Of a stretch of 64,000 nucleotides of DNA, positions 1 to 9,422 are shown piece by piece; positions within the stretch are counted from its first letter, which is position 1, and each line of letters opens with the position of its first letter. A program made the position numbers and the translations under genes. Where the stretch lies: NCBI RefSeq assembly GCF_003345655.1, contig NZ_QQOH01000006.1, positions 62,001 through 126,000 of the forward strand, given 5' to 3'. This DNA comes from Motiliproteus coralliicola (GTDB taxonomy: Bacteria; Pseudomonadota; Gammaproteobacteria; Pseudomonadales; Balneatricaceae). The notes beneath the pieces were generated by a model. It saw nothing but the letters and a program-made list of their open reading frames with translations. It did not search any database and was not told where the DNA came from.

Positions 1-1110
1 CTGACCGCCGCTCAGCTGGGCACCATTGTGATCAAAGGCCTGCTGGACAAAACCGGTATCGCTCCGGAGCAGGTTGATGAAGTCATTCTTGGACAAGTCC
101 TAACCGCCGGTTGCGGCCAGAACCCGGCCCGCCAGGCAGCCATCAACGCCGGTCTACCGGTAACCACTTCAGCCCTGACCATCAACAAGGTCTGTGGCTC
201 CGGTCTGAAGACCGTTCACATGGCGGCCCAGTCCATCATGCTCGGCGATGCCGACCTGATCATCGCCGGTGGCCAAGAAAGCATGAGCCAATCCGGCCAC
301 TACCTGCCCAAGTCCCGTAACGGCCAGAAGATGGGCAACTGGAACCTGGTCGACACCATGGTCAACGACGGCCTGTGGGACGCGTTTAACGACTACCACA
401 TGGGTATCACCACCGAGAACATCGTCGACAAGTACGGCTTCTCCCGTGAGGAGCAGGATGCTTTCGCCGCCGCGTCTCAGAACAAAGCCGAAGCCGCGCT
501 GGCCGCAAATCGCTTCGACGACGAGATCATTCCGGTTGAGATCCCGCAGCGTAAGGGCGACCCGATCGTGTTCGACCGTGACGAGCAGCCTCGTGCCGGC
601 GTGACCGCCGATGCGCTGGGCAAACTGCGTCCGGCCTTCAAGCGTGACGGTTCTGTTACCGCCGGTAACGCCTCCACCATCAACGATGGCGCCGCAGCGG
701 TTATCGTTTGCTCGGCCGAAAAAGCCAAAGAGCTGGGCCTGGAGCCGCTGGCCACCATCAAGGCTTACGGCACCGCGGGTGTTGATCCGTCGATCATGGG
801 TACCGGCCCGATCTGCGCCACCCAGAAAACCCTGGAGAAAGCCGGCTGGAGCGTGGACGATCTGGATCTGGTCGAAGCCAACGAAGCCTTCGCCGCTCAG
901 GCGATGTCGGTCAATAAGGACCTGGGTTGGGACACCGACAAGGTCAACGTCAACGGCGGTGCGATCGCCCTGGGTCACCCGATCGGCGCCTCCGGCTGCC
1001 GTGTACTGGTCTCCCTGCTGCACGAAATGGTCAAGCGTGATGCCAACAAGGGTCTCGCAACCCTGTGCATCGGCGGTGGCATGGGTATCGCCCTGGCGGT
1101 TGAGCGCTAA
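1..1110 (+). CDS. acetyl-CoA acetyltransferase (thiolase), 5' end cut by window
   Basis: The frame is open from base 1, so the true start lies upstream; about 370 residues are visible, nearly a full thiolase. Thiolases of this class condense two acetyl-CoA to acetoacetyl-CoA, or the reverse, in beta-oxidation or polyhydroxybutyrate synthesis. Visible signatures are the nucleophilic cysteine in KVCGSG (first third), the NEAFA block, the GHPIGASG histidine loop near the C-terminus and the second catalytic cysteine in CIGGGMG. The biosynthetic (PhaA/AtoB) versus degradative role cannot be decided without the upstream neighbours. A strong terminator follows at once, so this is the last gene of its transcript. 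Confidence 0.93.
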   Translation: MTAAQLGTIVIKGLLDKTGIAPEQVDEVILGQVLTAGCGQNPARQAAINAGLPVTTSALTINKVCGSGLKTVHMAAQSIMLGDADLIIAGGQESMSQSGHYLPKSRNGQKMGNWNLVDTMVNDGLWDAFNDYHMGITTENIVDKYGFSREEQDAFAAASQNKAEAALAANRFDDEIIPVEIPQRKGDPIVFDRDEQPRAGVTADALGKLRPAFKRDGSVTAGNASTINDGAAAVIVCSAEKAKELGLEPLATIKAYGTAGVDPSIMGTGPICATQKTLEKAGWSVDDLDLVEANEAFAAQAMSVNKDLGWDTDKVNVNGGAIALGHPIGASGCRVLVSLLHEMVKRDANKGLATLCIGGGMGIALAVER

Positions 1111-1132
1111 GCGCAAGCCGCTAACGGAATTG

Positions 1133-1159
1133 AAAAAGGGGCCTTCGGGCCCCTTTTTT
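1133..1159. terminator. bidirectional intrinsic terminator after thiolase
   Basis: An 11-bp perfect stem (AAAAAGGGGCC / GGCCCCTTTTT) encloses a TTCG tetraloop. The A-run on one side and T-run on the other let it terminate the thiolase on the plus strand and the converging gene that ends at 1206 on the minus strand. Confidence 0.93.
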
Positions 1160-1205
1160 GTTGATCCGCGTCTGGGCTCACCAAGCCGGTTTCCGAACCC
1201 GCTTT

Positions 1206-2615
1206 CTAAAAATAGGCCGACAACTGCTCGATACTGTCGAGCCGCACCGGCACCATCGCGACCCCACCAGCCACCTCACGGCGCAGTTGCAACCGGTTTC
1301 GCCCCACACTGTCTAGCACCCCTTCGATACGACGTCCGTTCCGGGTGGTCAGTTTCAGCGGACTGCCGAGCAAGGATTTGAGTTGCGGAATCGAAACCCG
1401 TCGATAGGCTGGCTGATAGCTCGATTGCTGGAGCGACTGCGACGCCGACACCAGCCCCTCGGGAGTGGCGTCCGGGGGCGATTCATTCACCGGATTCAGC
1501 GCCGGCAACAGACCGGTCAACGGCACCTGCTTCGCCGCCACTAGTGGAGGAGTCCCGTCGGCAGCAGCCTCGGCAGGCTGTGGTATCGAATCGGTGACCG
1601 ACCCAGGCTCACCCCAGCGCAGATCCACACTGCCGGAATTGTATCGGTTCAGGCCAACCTGGGCGGTATAGCTTCCCCAGCCCTGGGCCTGAGTCAACGA
1701 CTGCAGCGGCACCGCGTTACGGGTCTGCCACTCTAAGCGCATCTCCAGCGGCAGGAACAGATAATTCTGATAGGCCTGTTCCAGCTCATGGGAGACCTGC
1801 CAACCCTGCTGTTCCAGGCTGAAACGCAGCAACTGGCTCTGACGCGCCACGTAGTCCCCCTGGATCAATCCGGAGCGCCCCATCGCACCGCACTCGGCCA
1901 ACAGGTCATTCTGGGCGCCCAGGTTCACCAGTGCCAACTTGGCCCCGCCCAAACCGACACTTTGCGTCGATAGCGTCTGCAGATCCATGCGTGAATGGCC
2001 AATATCCAGGTCCGCCTCCAGCTCGACCCGATAAAGCTGAAGGCCCTCGAGCTGCAGGCTCAGGTTCAGGTAGTGGGTGTCGGGCTCGAAGAGGTATTCC
2101 AGCTGTCCTGCCAGCTCGGTACTTGTTGTCGCCACCGCAGGCGAATTCGCGACCGGCTGGGCCAGGCAGCCCAACCAACCACGCAGCTGCTGCCGGGGCT
2201 TGAGTGACGGCAACGCCAGGTGCTTAAGCGAACTCTCCTGGAGTGAGAAACGAATCTGGTTGCTGTGCGGCAGCTCACCCCGCTCGATGGTAGCGGCCTG
2301 GTCCAGCAGCGTCCCCCAATCTTCGGCCTTGAACTGCAATTGCCGGAACTGCAGCGGCTGGCTCATCCCCGGCAACCATAGCTCGGCGCCGTCAAGCGCC
2401 ACCTGGCCGTCGAAGTCGGCACTCAGCTCGCGGTAGCTGAACCGCGAGCCATCGGGCAACAGCAGCTGAACCTGCGCCAGGGCACGGTTTAACGAATGCT
2501 CAAGGTAGTACTCGGCACCGACATAAGCCAGCAACGGCAGCAACAGCGGTAGCAACGCCGCCTTCTTCAGGCTCTGCAATATCGGGCGGAGAGTCAGGGA
2601 CCGTACTGGCTTCAT
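1206..2615 (-). CDS. unknown membrane-anchored periplasmic protein
   Basis: A 469-residue protein I do not recognise. Residues 1-17 are basic and 18-35 form one hydrophobic segment (LLPLLLPLLAYVGAEYYL), suggesting an inner-membrane anchor with the rest in the periplasm. The body is rich in Leu, Gln and Ser in alternating hydrophobic patterns, reminiscent of beta-rich AsmA- or DUF945-like proteins, but no diagnostic motif is present. A Pro/Ala/Glu-rich linker (about 330-395) leads to a compact C-terminal domain of about 60 residues (LKSLLGSPLKLTTRNGRRIEG...) with the look of a small beta-barrel of SH3 or Sm type. It is transcribed alone and shares the terminator at 1133-1159 with the thiolase. 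Existence of the gene is firm, function is not. Confidence 0.8.
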   Translation of the reverse strand: MKPVRSLTLRPILQSLKKAALLPLLLPLLAYVGAEYYLEHSLNRALAQVQLLLPDGSRFSYRELSADFDGQVALDGAELWLPGMSQPLQFRQLQFKAEDWGTLLDQAATIERGELPHSNQIRFSLQESSLKHLALPSLKPRQQLRGWLGCLAQPVANSPAVATTSTELAGQLEYLFEPDTHYLNLSLQLEGLQLYRVELEADLDIGHSRMDLQTLSTQSVGLGGAKLALVNLGAQNDLLAECGAMGRSGLIQGDYVARQSQLLRFSLEQQGWQVSHELEQAYQNYLFLPLEMRLEWQTRNAVPLQSLTQAQGWGSYTAQVGLNRYNSGSVDLRWGEPGSVTDSIPQPAEAAADGTPPLVAAKQVPLTGLLPALNPVNESPPDATPEGLVSASQSLQQSSYQPAYRRVSIPQLKSLLGSPLKLTTRNGRRIEGVLDSVGRNRLQLRREVAGGVAMVPVRLDSIEQLSAYF

Positions 2616-2712
2616 CGGGTAAGCAACTGATTTCGCTTCAACTAACCTGTGATATTAGCGTTATTGACTACTTTTTGTACCCGCCGCACCCGATTTCGTT
2701 GACCCGAGGCAT

Positions 2713-2747
2713 AAAAAAAACGCCCCGATCTTTCGACCGAGGCGTTT
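2713..2747 (-). terminator. intrinsic terminator of ilvC
   Basis: On the minus strand a 12-bp stem with two G-T wobbles (AACGCCTCGGTC / GATCGGGGCGTT) closes on a GAAA loop and runs into eight T. It lies 26 bases past the ilvC stop. Confidence 0.92.
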
Positions 2748-2772
2748 CGTAAGTCAACTAAGTGGGAACTGC

Positions 2773-3989
<1,217 letters not shown>

Positions 3990-4868
3990 ATGGACCACCG
4001 ACTACTGAGCCAGTTTCTCGCTCTTGCCGAAACCCTTCACTTCGGCCGCGCCAGCGAGCTGAGCCATATCAGCCCCTCGACCCTGAGCCGTTCCATCAAG
4101 CAGTTGGAGGACAGCCTGGGAACCGAGCTGTTTCTGCGCGATAACCGCAGTGTCAGCCTGACCCCGGCCGGGGTGAAGTTTCAAAGCTATGCTCGGGAAG
4201 CCTTGACCGCCTGGGAGCTGCTGCAATCCCAGCTGGCCGAGACCCAAGGCGAGCTGAAGGGGGAGATCAGCATGTACTGCTCGGTCACCGCCAGTTACAG
4301 CTTTCTGTACGATCTGCTCAGCAGTTTTCGCCAGGCCCATCCCAAGATCGAGATCAAACTGCATACCGGCGATCCCGAGTCGGCCATCGGCCGGGTGCTG
4401 GCCGGTACCGAAGAGGTCACCATCGCCGCCAAACCGGAAAGCCTGCCCGCCGGGCTGGCGTTCAAGCATATCGCCACCTCACCGCTGGTATTCATCGCCC
4501 CGACCCAGGAGCTCCAAACCGACCTTCCTATCGGCCCCGACGGAGTCAGCGACTGGGCCAAGACACCGATGATCCTGTCCGAGTCGGGCCTGGCCCGCAA
4601 ACGGATCAACCGCTGGTTCAAGCGCAAAGGGATTAAACCGACCATCTACGCCCAGGTCGCCGGTCACGAGGCGATCGTCAGCATGGTCAGTCTGGGATTT
4701 GGGGTCGGAGTGGTGCCCCGAATCGTGCTGGATAACAGTCCGCTGGCGCAGCGGGTACGGATTCTGGAGGCCAGCCCGGCACTGGATGCCTACGAGGTGG
4801 GCCTGTTTACGCTGGAGAAAAAGCTCAAGAACCCGCTGATCCAGGCGTTCTGGCACAGCATCAGCTAG
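3990..4868 (+). CDS. ilvY: LysR-type regulator of ilvC (IlvY)
   Basis: A 292-residue LysR-type regulator. The winged helix-turn-helix covers about residues 3-60 (HFGRASELSHISPSTLSRSIKQ) and the effector-binding domain follows from about 90. The sequence around the recognition helix and the divergent position next to ilvC identify it as IlvY, which senses acetolactate/acetohydroxybutyrate and activates ilvC. The ATG at 3990 starts directly at the expected N-terminus (MDHRLLSQFLALAET). There is no obvious terminator after it, and the convergent small gene at 4894 lies close behind. Confidence 0.92.
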   Translation: MDHRLLSQFLALAETLHFGRASELSHISPSTLSRSIKQLEDSLGTELFLRDNRSVSLTPAGVKFQSYAREALTAWELLQSQLAETQGELKGEISMYCSVTASYSFLYDLLSSFRQAHPKIEIKLHTGDPESAIGRVLAGTEEVTIAAKPESLPAGLAFKHIATSPLVFIAPTQELQTDLPIGPDGVSDWAKTPMILSESGLARKRINRWFKRKGIKPTIYAQVAGHEAIVSMVSLGFGVGVVPRIVLDNSPLAQRVRILEASPALDAYEVGLFTLEKKLKNPLIQAFWHSIS

Positions 4869-4893
4869 CGGAAGCCGACGCTGCGCCTAAGCC

Positions 4894-5364
4894 TTATCTC
4901 GACCTGCGATGCTCTCTTGGAACGCGCTCTCTGGTGCCACGATCTCTCGGGACATGCGCCCTGGGGACATATAAGGGCCAGGGCCGCCATTCCGGTCGCA
5001 CCGAACGGTAGTGGAGCCGACGTGGCTCCCTGCCATAACGATGGCCACGGTGGGACGGGTGCCCGCCCTGTCGATGCCAATCCTTACGCCCCCACTTGCC
5101 CCGATGGCGATAGGGTTTGACGCGCTTATAGCGTTTAGAGGGCTTATAGCGTTTAGAGGGATAGGCGTGGCCATGGCGAATGCTGACCCAGCCGTTAGGC
5201 AGCGCGTAATGGAGCTCGATCGAAGAGCCGTAGCGATAGGGCGATGCCTGAATCCAAGTGCCGACATAGCTCTGGCGGTAGCCGTCGCAGCAGTCGATAG
5301 AAGATGGGTGGGCCCAGGCCAGCGGTGCCGCCAATAACAGGAGGGGCCCGATTATCGTTTTCAT
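4894..5364 (-). CDS. small secreted, strongly basic protein of unknown function
   Basis: A 156-residue protein with a clear signal peptide (MKTIIGPLLLLAAPLAWA, cleavage near residue 18), a short region with a Cys pair (DCCDGY) and then a long tail extremely rich in Arg, His, Lys and Pro. Two other overlapping frames on this strand are open, but only this one has a signal peptide and a start just behind a GGGAG ribosome site. The middle contains a perfect 18-base tandem duplication that encodes PSKRYK twice. The basic tail resembles low-complexity envelope or nickel/cobalt-resistance-type secreted proteins (RcnB-like), but no family is certain. The gene sits downstream of tesA on the same strand, behind a strong hairpin. 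Confidence 0.65.
   Translation of the reverse strand: MKTIIGPLLLLAAPLAWAHPSSIDCCDGYRQSYVGTWIQASPYRYGSSIELHYALPNGWVSIRHGHAYPSKRYKPSKRYKRVKPYRHRGKWGRKDWHRQGGHPSHRGHRYGREPRRLHYRSVRPEWRPWPLYVPRAHVPRDRGTRERVPREHRRSR
5124..5159. repeat. perfect 18-bp tandem duplication, in frame
   Basis: GCTTATAGCGTTTAGAGG occurs twice head to tail (5124-5141, 5142-5159). On the minus strand it encodes the hexapeptide PSKRYK twice in the small secreted protein. Absence of any difference between copies suggests recent slippage. Confidence 0.95.
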
Positions 5365-5371
5365 GCCAACT

Positions 5372-5402
5372 CCCGACAGTGACGCAAGTTGTCACTGTCG
5401 GG
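5372..5402. promoter_or_regulatory. perfect 12-bp inverted repeat upstream of the small secreted protein
   Basis: CCCGACAGTGAC and GTCACTGTCGGG are exact reverse complements separated by GCAAGTT. The hairpin ends 8 bases before the ATG of the 4894-5364 gene and includes part of its GGGAG ribosome site. There is no T-run on either strand, so it is not a standard terminator. It could be an operator or an RNA hairpin that hides the ribosome site. Confidence 0.75.
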
Positions 5403-5441
5403 ACTATTATCAGCGCTAGCGCCTGAACCGGCGATTAATTA

Positions 5442-6119
5442 TCAGGGCGAGGCCAGCAGCGGCGCCAGGGTTCGCCAGGCCAGCTCCAGCAGTTTCGGCT
5501 GGGCCTGAGTATTGGGATGGATGCCATCGGCCTGCATCAGCTCCGGGACGCCGCCGACCCCTTCGAGAAAGAACGGCAGATAGGCGATCCCGCTCTCCTC
5601 CCCCACCTGACTGAACAGCTGGTAAAAGCCGTTACTGTAACGGGGGCCATAGTTGGGTGGGATCCGCATCCCCAACAGCACCACCTCGGCGCCCGACTGC
5701 TGCCCCAATGCCACCAGCTTGCGCAGATTGGCCCGGATCAGTTTCAGCGGCGTACCGCGCAGACCATCGTTGCCGCCGAGCTCGATCACCAGCACCTGGG
5801 GGCGGTACTGCTGCAGCAAGGCCGGCAAGCGGCTTAATCCGCCGCTGGTCGTATCGCCACTGACGGACGCATTTATTACCTGCAGCGGGGAACCTTCGGC
5901 ACTAAGTCGTTGTTCCAATAAAGAGGTCCAGCCCCGACCCGGTTCCAGCCCATAACCGGCGCTGATACTATCACCAAGAATCAACAGTACCGGTTCTCGG
6001 GGTTCGTTGACCGGGGTCGCCGCTGCAACACGGCCCTGCAGGGCGCCAAACAGCAGCAGCGACCACAGCAACCAACCTGTTATTCGCAACCAAGAGCGTT
6101 TCAATGCCAGACTCCTCAT
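5442..6119 (-). CDS. tesA: multifunctional acyl-CoA thioesterase/lysophospholipase TesA (SGNH hydrolase)
   Basis: A 225-residue periplasmic esterase with a signal peptide (about residues 1-34, hydrophobic GWLLWSLLLFGAL). The SGNH blocks are in order: GDSIS with the nucleophilic serine (about 50-54), the oxyanion glycine, GGND (about 118) and DGIHPN with the catalytic Asp and His (about 200). It hydrolyses acyl-CoA, lysophospholipid and aryl esters. Its start codon overlaps that of the divergent ABC gene by 16 bases, a compact pairing (tesA/ybbA) conserved in gammaproteobacteria. The next gene downstream on the same strand is the small basic secreted protein. Confidence 0.95.
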   Translation of the reverse strand: MRSLALKRSWLRITGWLLWSLLLFGALQGRVAAATPVNEPREPVLLILGDSISAGYGLEPGRGWTSLLEQRLSAEGSPLQVINASVSGDTTSGGLSRLPALLQQYRPQVLVIELGGNDGLRGTPLKLIRANLRKLVALGQQSGAEVVLLGMRIPPNYGPRYSNGFYQLFSQVGEESGIAYLPFFLEGVGGVPELMQADGIHPNTQAQPKLLELAWRTLAPLLASP

Positions 6120-6856
6120 CCCTTACCTCGACCACCCATGCCAGCGCCGAACAAGCCAGCGTCGAACCGATCATTGCGGTTGAACAGCTCAGCCATCGGG
6201 TCGACGCCCGTCAGGGTGAATTGATCATTCTCAGCGGCCTCGATCTACAGGTCAACCGCGGCGAAAGCGTCGCGATCCTGGGCGCATCGGGCTCGGGGAA
6301 ATCGACGCTGCTGGGGTTACTTGCCGGTTTGGACCGCGCCAGCAGCGGATCGATCCGTCTTGCCGGGCAACGGTTGGAGCAGCTCGATGAGGATCAGCGC
6401 GCCACGTTGCGCAGCGAACAGGTCGGTTTCGTGTTTCAGAACTTCCAGCTATTGCCGGCCCTGACCGCGCTGGAGAACGTCATGCTGCCGCTGGAGTTGG
6501 CCGGCCACGGCCAGGCGGCCGCCGAAGCCAAGGCATTGCTGGAACGGGTCGGACTCGGATCGCGCCTGGATCACACGCCGCTACAACTGTCCGGCGGCGA
6601 GCAGCAACGGGTGGCGATCGCCCGCGCCTTTGCCAGCAATCCACAGATTCTGTTTGCCGACGAACCCACCGGCAACCTGGACCGGCAGACCGGCGAAACC
6701 GTGATCGAGCTGCTATTCGCACTGAACCGCGAGCAGCAGACCACTCTGATCCTGGTGACCCACGATATCCATCTGGCCGAACGCTGCCAACGTCAACTGG
6801 AGCTGATCGATGGCCGCCTGGTCGAGCAAAACGCCACCGCAGGGGCTGACCGATGA
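6104..6856 (+). CDS. ybbA: ABC transporter ATP-binding protein YbbA
   Basis: A 250-residue ATPase of the LolD/MacB (type VII) class. Walker A is GASGSGKST (about 59-67), the signature is LSGGEQQR (about 163), Walker B is [12 protein letters not shown] (about 184) and the switch histidine is in TLILVTHD. It pairs with the FtsX-domain permease that follows with a 4-base ATGA overlap. Systems of this type couple ATP hydrolysis to periplasmic movements rather than to import. The exact substrate of YbbA-YbbP is not established. Close association with tesA on the opposite strand suggests an envelope-lipid role, which is inference. Confidence 0.94.
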   Translation: MPDSSSLTSTTHASAEQASVEPIIAVEQLSHRVDARQGELIILSGLDLQVNRGESVAILGASGSGKSTLLGLLAGLDRASSGSIRLAGQRLEQLDEDQRATLRSEQVGFVFQNFQLLPALTALENVMLPLELAGHGQAAAEAKALLERVGLGSRLDHTPLQLSGGEQQRVAIARAFASNPQILFADEPTGNLDRQTGETVIELLFALNREQQTTLILVTHDIHLAERCQRQLELIDGRLVEQNATAGADR

Positions 6857-9354
6857 GCCGAATTGGCCGCTCAACCCTGACCCTGGCGCTACGCCTGCTG
6901 AAGCGCGAATGGCGCAGCGGCGAGCTGCGACTGCTGCTGATCGCCCTCTGCATCGCCGTCACCGCTGGTAGCGCCGTAGGCTTCTTCACCGACCGGGTCG
7001 AGCGTGCATTGGTTCGCCAGGCAACCGAGTTTCTCGGTGCCGATCTGGTACTGACCAGCGCCCGCGAGTTTCAGCTAGACCTGACATCCCAGGCTCAGCA
7101 GCGCCAACTGCAGCTGAGCAAACAGCTGATCTTCCCCAGCATGGTGATGCGGGGCGAGGAGATGATGCTGTCGAGCATCAAGGCGGTCGACCAGCAGTAT
7201 CCGCTCAAAGGTATTCCCAAGGTCAGCGACAGTCTCAGCGGCGCACCGGAGCGTCTGGCCCAGCCGCCAGCGCCCGGTACCGCCTGGGTCGAACCACGAC
7301 TGCTCGACAGTCTGAATCTGAAGGTCGGCGACAGTGTCGAGGTCGGCAACCAACGACTGACCATCACCAAGGTCCTGTTGCAGGAGCCGGACCGGGGCGG
7401 TGGCCTGTTCAACCTGCGGCCGCGGCTGATGATGCATATCGATGACCTGGTCAAAGCTGAGGTGATCCAACCCGGCAGCCGGGCCAACTACCGCTACCTG
7501 TTCAACGGCGATGAAGCGACCCTGGATACCTTCAAGCAGTGGCTGTCGGAGCAGATGCTGCCGGGGCAACGGCTGCTGGATATCCGTGAAGAGAACCCGT
7601 CGCTGGGCAACACCCTGACCCGGGCCCAACGTTACCTGAACCTCTCCAGCCTGCTGGCGGTGGTGCTGGCCGGGGTCGCCATCGCGATGGCCGCCCGGCG
7701 CTACAGCGAGCGTCACTTCGATACCGCGGCGCTGCTGCGCTGCCTGGGTCAGCCCCAGAAAGGGATTCTGCAGCTGTTCGCCTTGCAGCTGCTGGTGGCC
7801 GGACTGCTGGCGGCGCTGGTCGGGGTGGCGCTGGGCTGGCTGGCCCAGTACGGACTGGTGGCCCTGCTGGCCGGACTGATGCCGGTCACCTTGCCTGGCC
7901 CCGGGATTGCGCCGGCCTTGACCGGTTTCGGGACCGGCATCCTGGTGCTGGCCGGTTATACCCTGCCGCCGTTGCTGCGCCTGAGTCAGGTCTCCCCATT
8001 GCGGGTGCTGCGCCGCGAGCTGGATCCGCTGCCGACCAGCGCCTGGCTGGTCTACGGCTGTGCCGGCACCCTGATGGTGCTGCTACTGTGGCTCCATAGC
8101 CAGGATCTGCAACTGACCCTGATCATCACCGTCGGCGGCGGCCTGGCGGCCCTGCTGTTGGGGCTGATCGGCTGGGGCGGCCTGCGTCTACTGGGCCGCG
8201 TTAATGGTCCGCTGAGCTGGCGCCTGGCCCTCAACAACCTGATGCGCCGTCCCGGTGCCGGTATCAGTCAGTTGATCGCCTTCAGCCTGACCCTGGCGGT
8301 GATGGCGCTGATTCTGCTGGTCCGTGCCGATCTGGTCGACAGCTGGAAGCGGGCGCTGCCTGACAACGCGCCGAACAATTTCCTGATCAATATACAGGCC
8401 GAACAGGTTCCGCTGCTGGAGCGTTACCTGAACGAGAACCGGATCGAGTACAGCAGCATCTACCCGATGGTGCGCGGCCGCCTGAGCCATATCAACGGCG
8501 TCGAGGCGATCAGCCTGCACGCCGAAGAGAGCCCCGGCGGGCATGCCCTGCGACGGGAACTGAACCTGACCTTCAGCGATAAGCTGGCCGACGATAACCG
8601 AATCTTGCAGGGCCAGTGGTGGACACCGCAGGACCATGGCAAGCCGCGGGTCTCGATCGAGCAGGAACTGGCCCAGGAGCTGGGGCTGAAACTGGGTGAC
8701 CAGCTACGGTTCGACTTCGGTTACCGCAGTATCGATGCCGAGATCCACAGCACCCGTTACCTCGACTGGGGCAGCATGCGCCCCAACTTCTACATCATCT
8801 TCCCTCCCGGTGGACTGGACGGGCTGCCGACCAACTACATCACCAGCTTCCACCTGCCTGAAGAGCGACGCCGTGAACTGGTGACCCTGATGGAGCAGTT
8901 CCCGACCCTGACCCTGCTGGAAGTCGACCAACTGCTGGGCAATATCCGAGTGATCATCGCCCAGGTCTCGCTGGCGGTGGAGTACGTGCTGCTGTTCGTG
9001 CTGGCGGCCGGTTTCACGGTGCTGTTCGCCGCCCTTTCGTCCAGCCTCGACGAGCGGCTTCACGAGGGGGCGTTGATTCGAACGCTGGGGGCCCGGAGTC
9101 AACTAATCCAGCGAATGCTGGCAGCTGAGTTTATTCTATTGGGGGCGATGTCCGGTTTGATCGCGGCGCTGTTGGTGGAAGGCACCCGGTTTGCACTCTA
9201 TCGACAACTGCTGGATCTGAATTATCGGCCGGAGCTGCTACTGTGGCTGTTCACCCCCTTGTGCGGCGCCCTGCTGGTCGGTCTGGCTGGCCACCTGGGC
9301 ACCCGAAAACTGGTCAAGCAGACCCCGCTGCGGGTCCTGAGGGAACAGGTTTGA
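6853..9354 (+). CDS. ybbP: ABC transporter permease with two FtsX domains (YbbP)
   Basis: An 833-residue inner-membrane protein. The first membrane segment is at about 20-42 and is followed by a large periplasmic domain (MacB_PCD-like, about 45-250). A cluster of three to four membrane helices with an FtsX fold lies at about 260-440. A second periplasmic domain is at about 500-690 and a final FtsX helix group at about 710-825. Size and architecture match YbbP. Translation is coupled to ybbA (stop and start share ATGA). Confidence 0.94.
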   Translation: MSRIGRSTLTLALRLLKREWRSGELRLLLIALCIAVTAGSAVGFFTDRVERALVRQATEFLGADLVLTSAREFQLDLTSQAQQRQLQLSKQLIFPSMVMRGEEMMLSSIKAVDQQYPLKGIPKVSDSLSGAPERLAQPPAPGTAWVEPRLLDSLNLKVGDSVEVGNQRLTITKVLLQEPDRGGGLFNLRPRLMMHIDDLVKAEVIQPGSRANYRYLFNGDEATLDTFKQWLSEQMLPGQRLLDIREENPSLGNTLTRAQRYLNLSSLLAVVLAGVAIAMAARRYSERHFDTAALLRCLGQPQKGILQLFALQLLVAGLLAALVGVALGWLAQYGLVALLAGLMPVTLPGPGIAPALTGFGTGILVLAGYTLPPLLRLSQVSPLRVLRRELDPLPTSAWLVYGCAGTLMVLLLWLHSQDLQLTLIITVGGGLAALLLGLIGWGGLRLLGRVNGPLSWRLALNNLMRRPGAGISQLIAFSLTLAVMALILLVRADLVDSWKRALPDNAPNNFLINIQAEQVPLLERYLNENRIEYSSIYPMVRGRLSHINGVEAISLHAEESPGGHALRRELNLTFSDKLADDNRILQGQWWTPQDHGKPRVSIEQELAQELGLKLGDQLRFDFGYRSIDAEIHSTRYLDWGSMRPNFYIIFPPGGLDGLPTNYITSFHLPEERRRELVTLMEQFPTLTLLEVDQLLGNIRVIIAQVSLAVEYVLLFVLAAGFTVLFAALSSSLDERLHEGALIRTLGARSQLIQRMLAAEFILLGAMSGLIAALLVEGTRFALYRQLLDLNYRPELLLWLFTPLCGALLVGLAGHLGTRKLVKQTPLRVLREQV

Positions 9355-9422
9355 AATTGATGACTGCGGTATCGGAAGCACCATCTGATTACGATCCACT
9401 CTACAGGGAGGCACTGACCGCC

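Noticed and set aside
169-1116. Long reverse-strand open frame of 315 codons opposite the thiolase
   Set aside because: It lies wholly antisense to a confidently identified gene, has no family motif and arises from GC-rich codon structure.
4865-5267. Alternative reverse-strand genes (71 and 126 codons) overlapping the small secreted protein
   Set aside because: Neither has a signal peptide or ribosome site, and only the 4894-5364 frame starts behind GGGAG.
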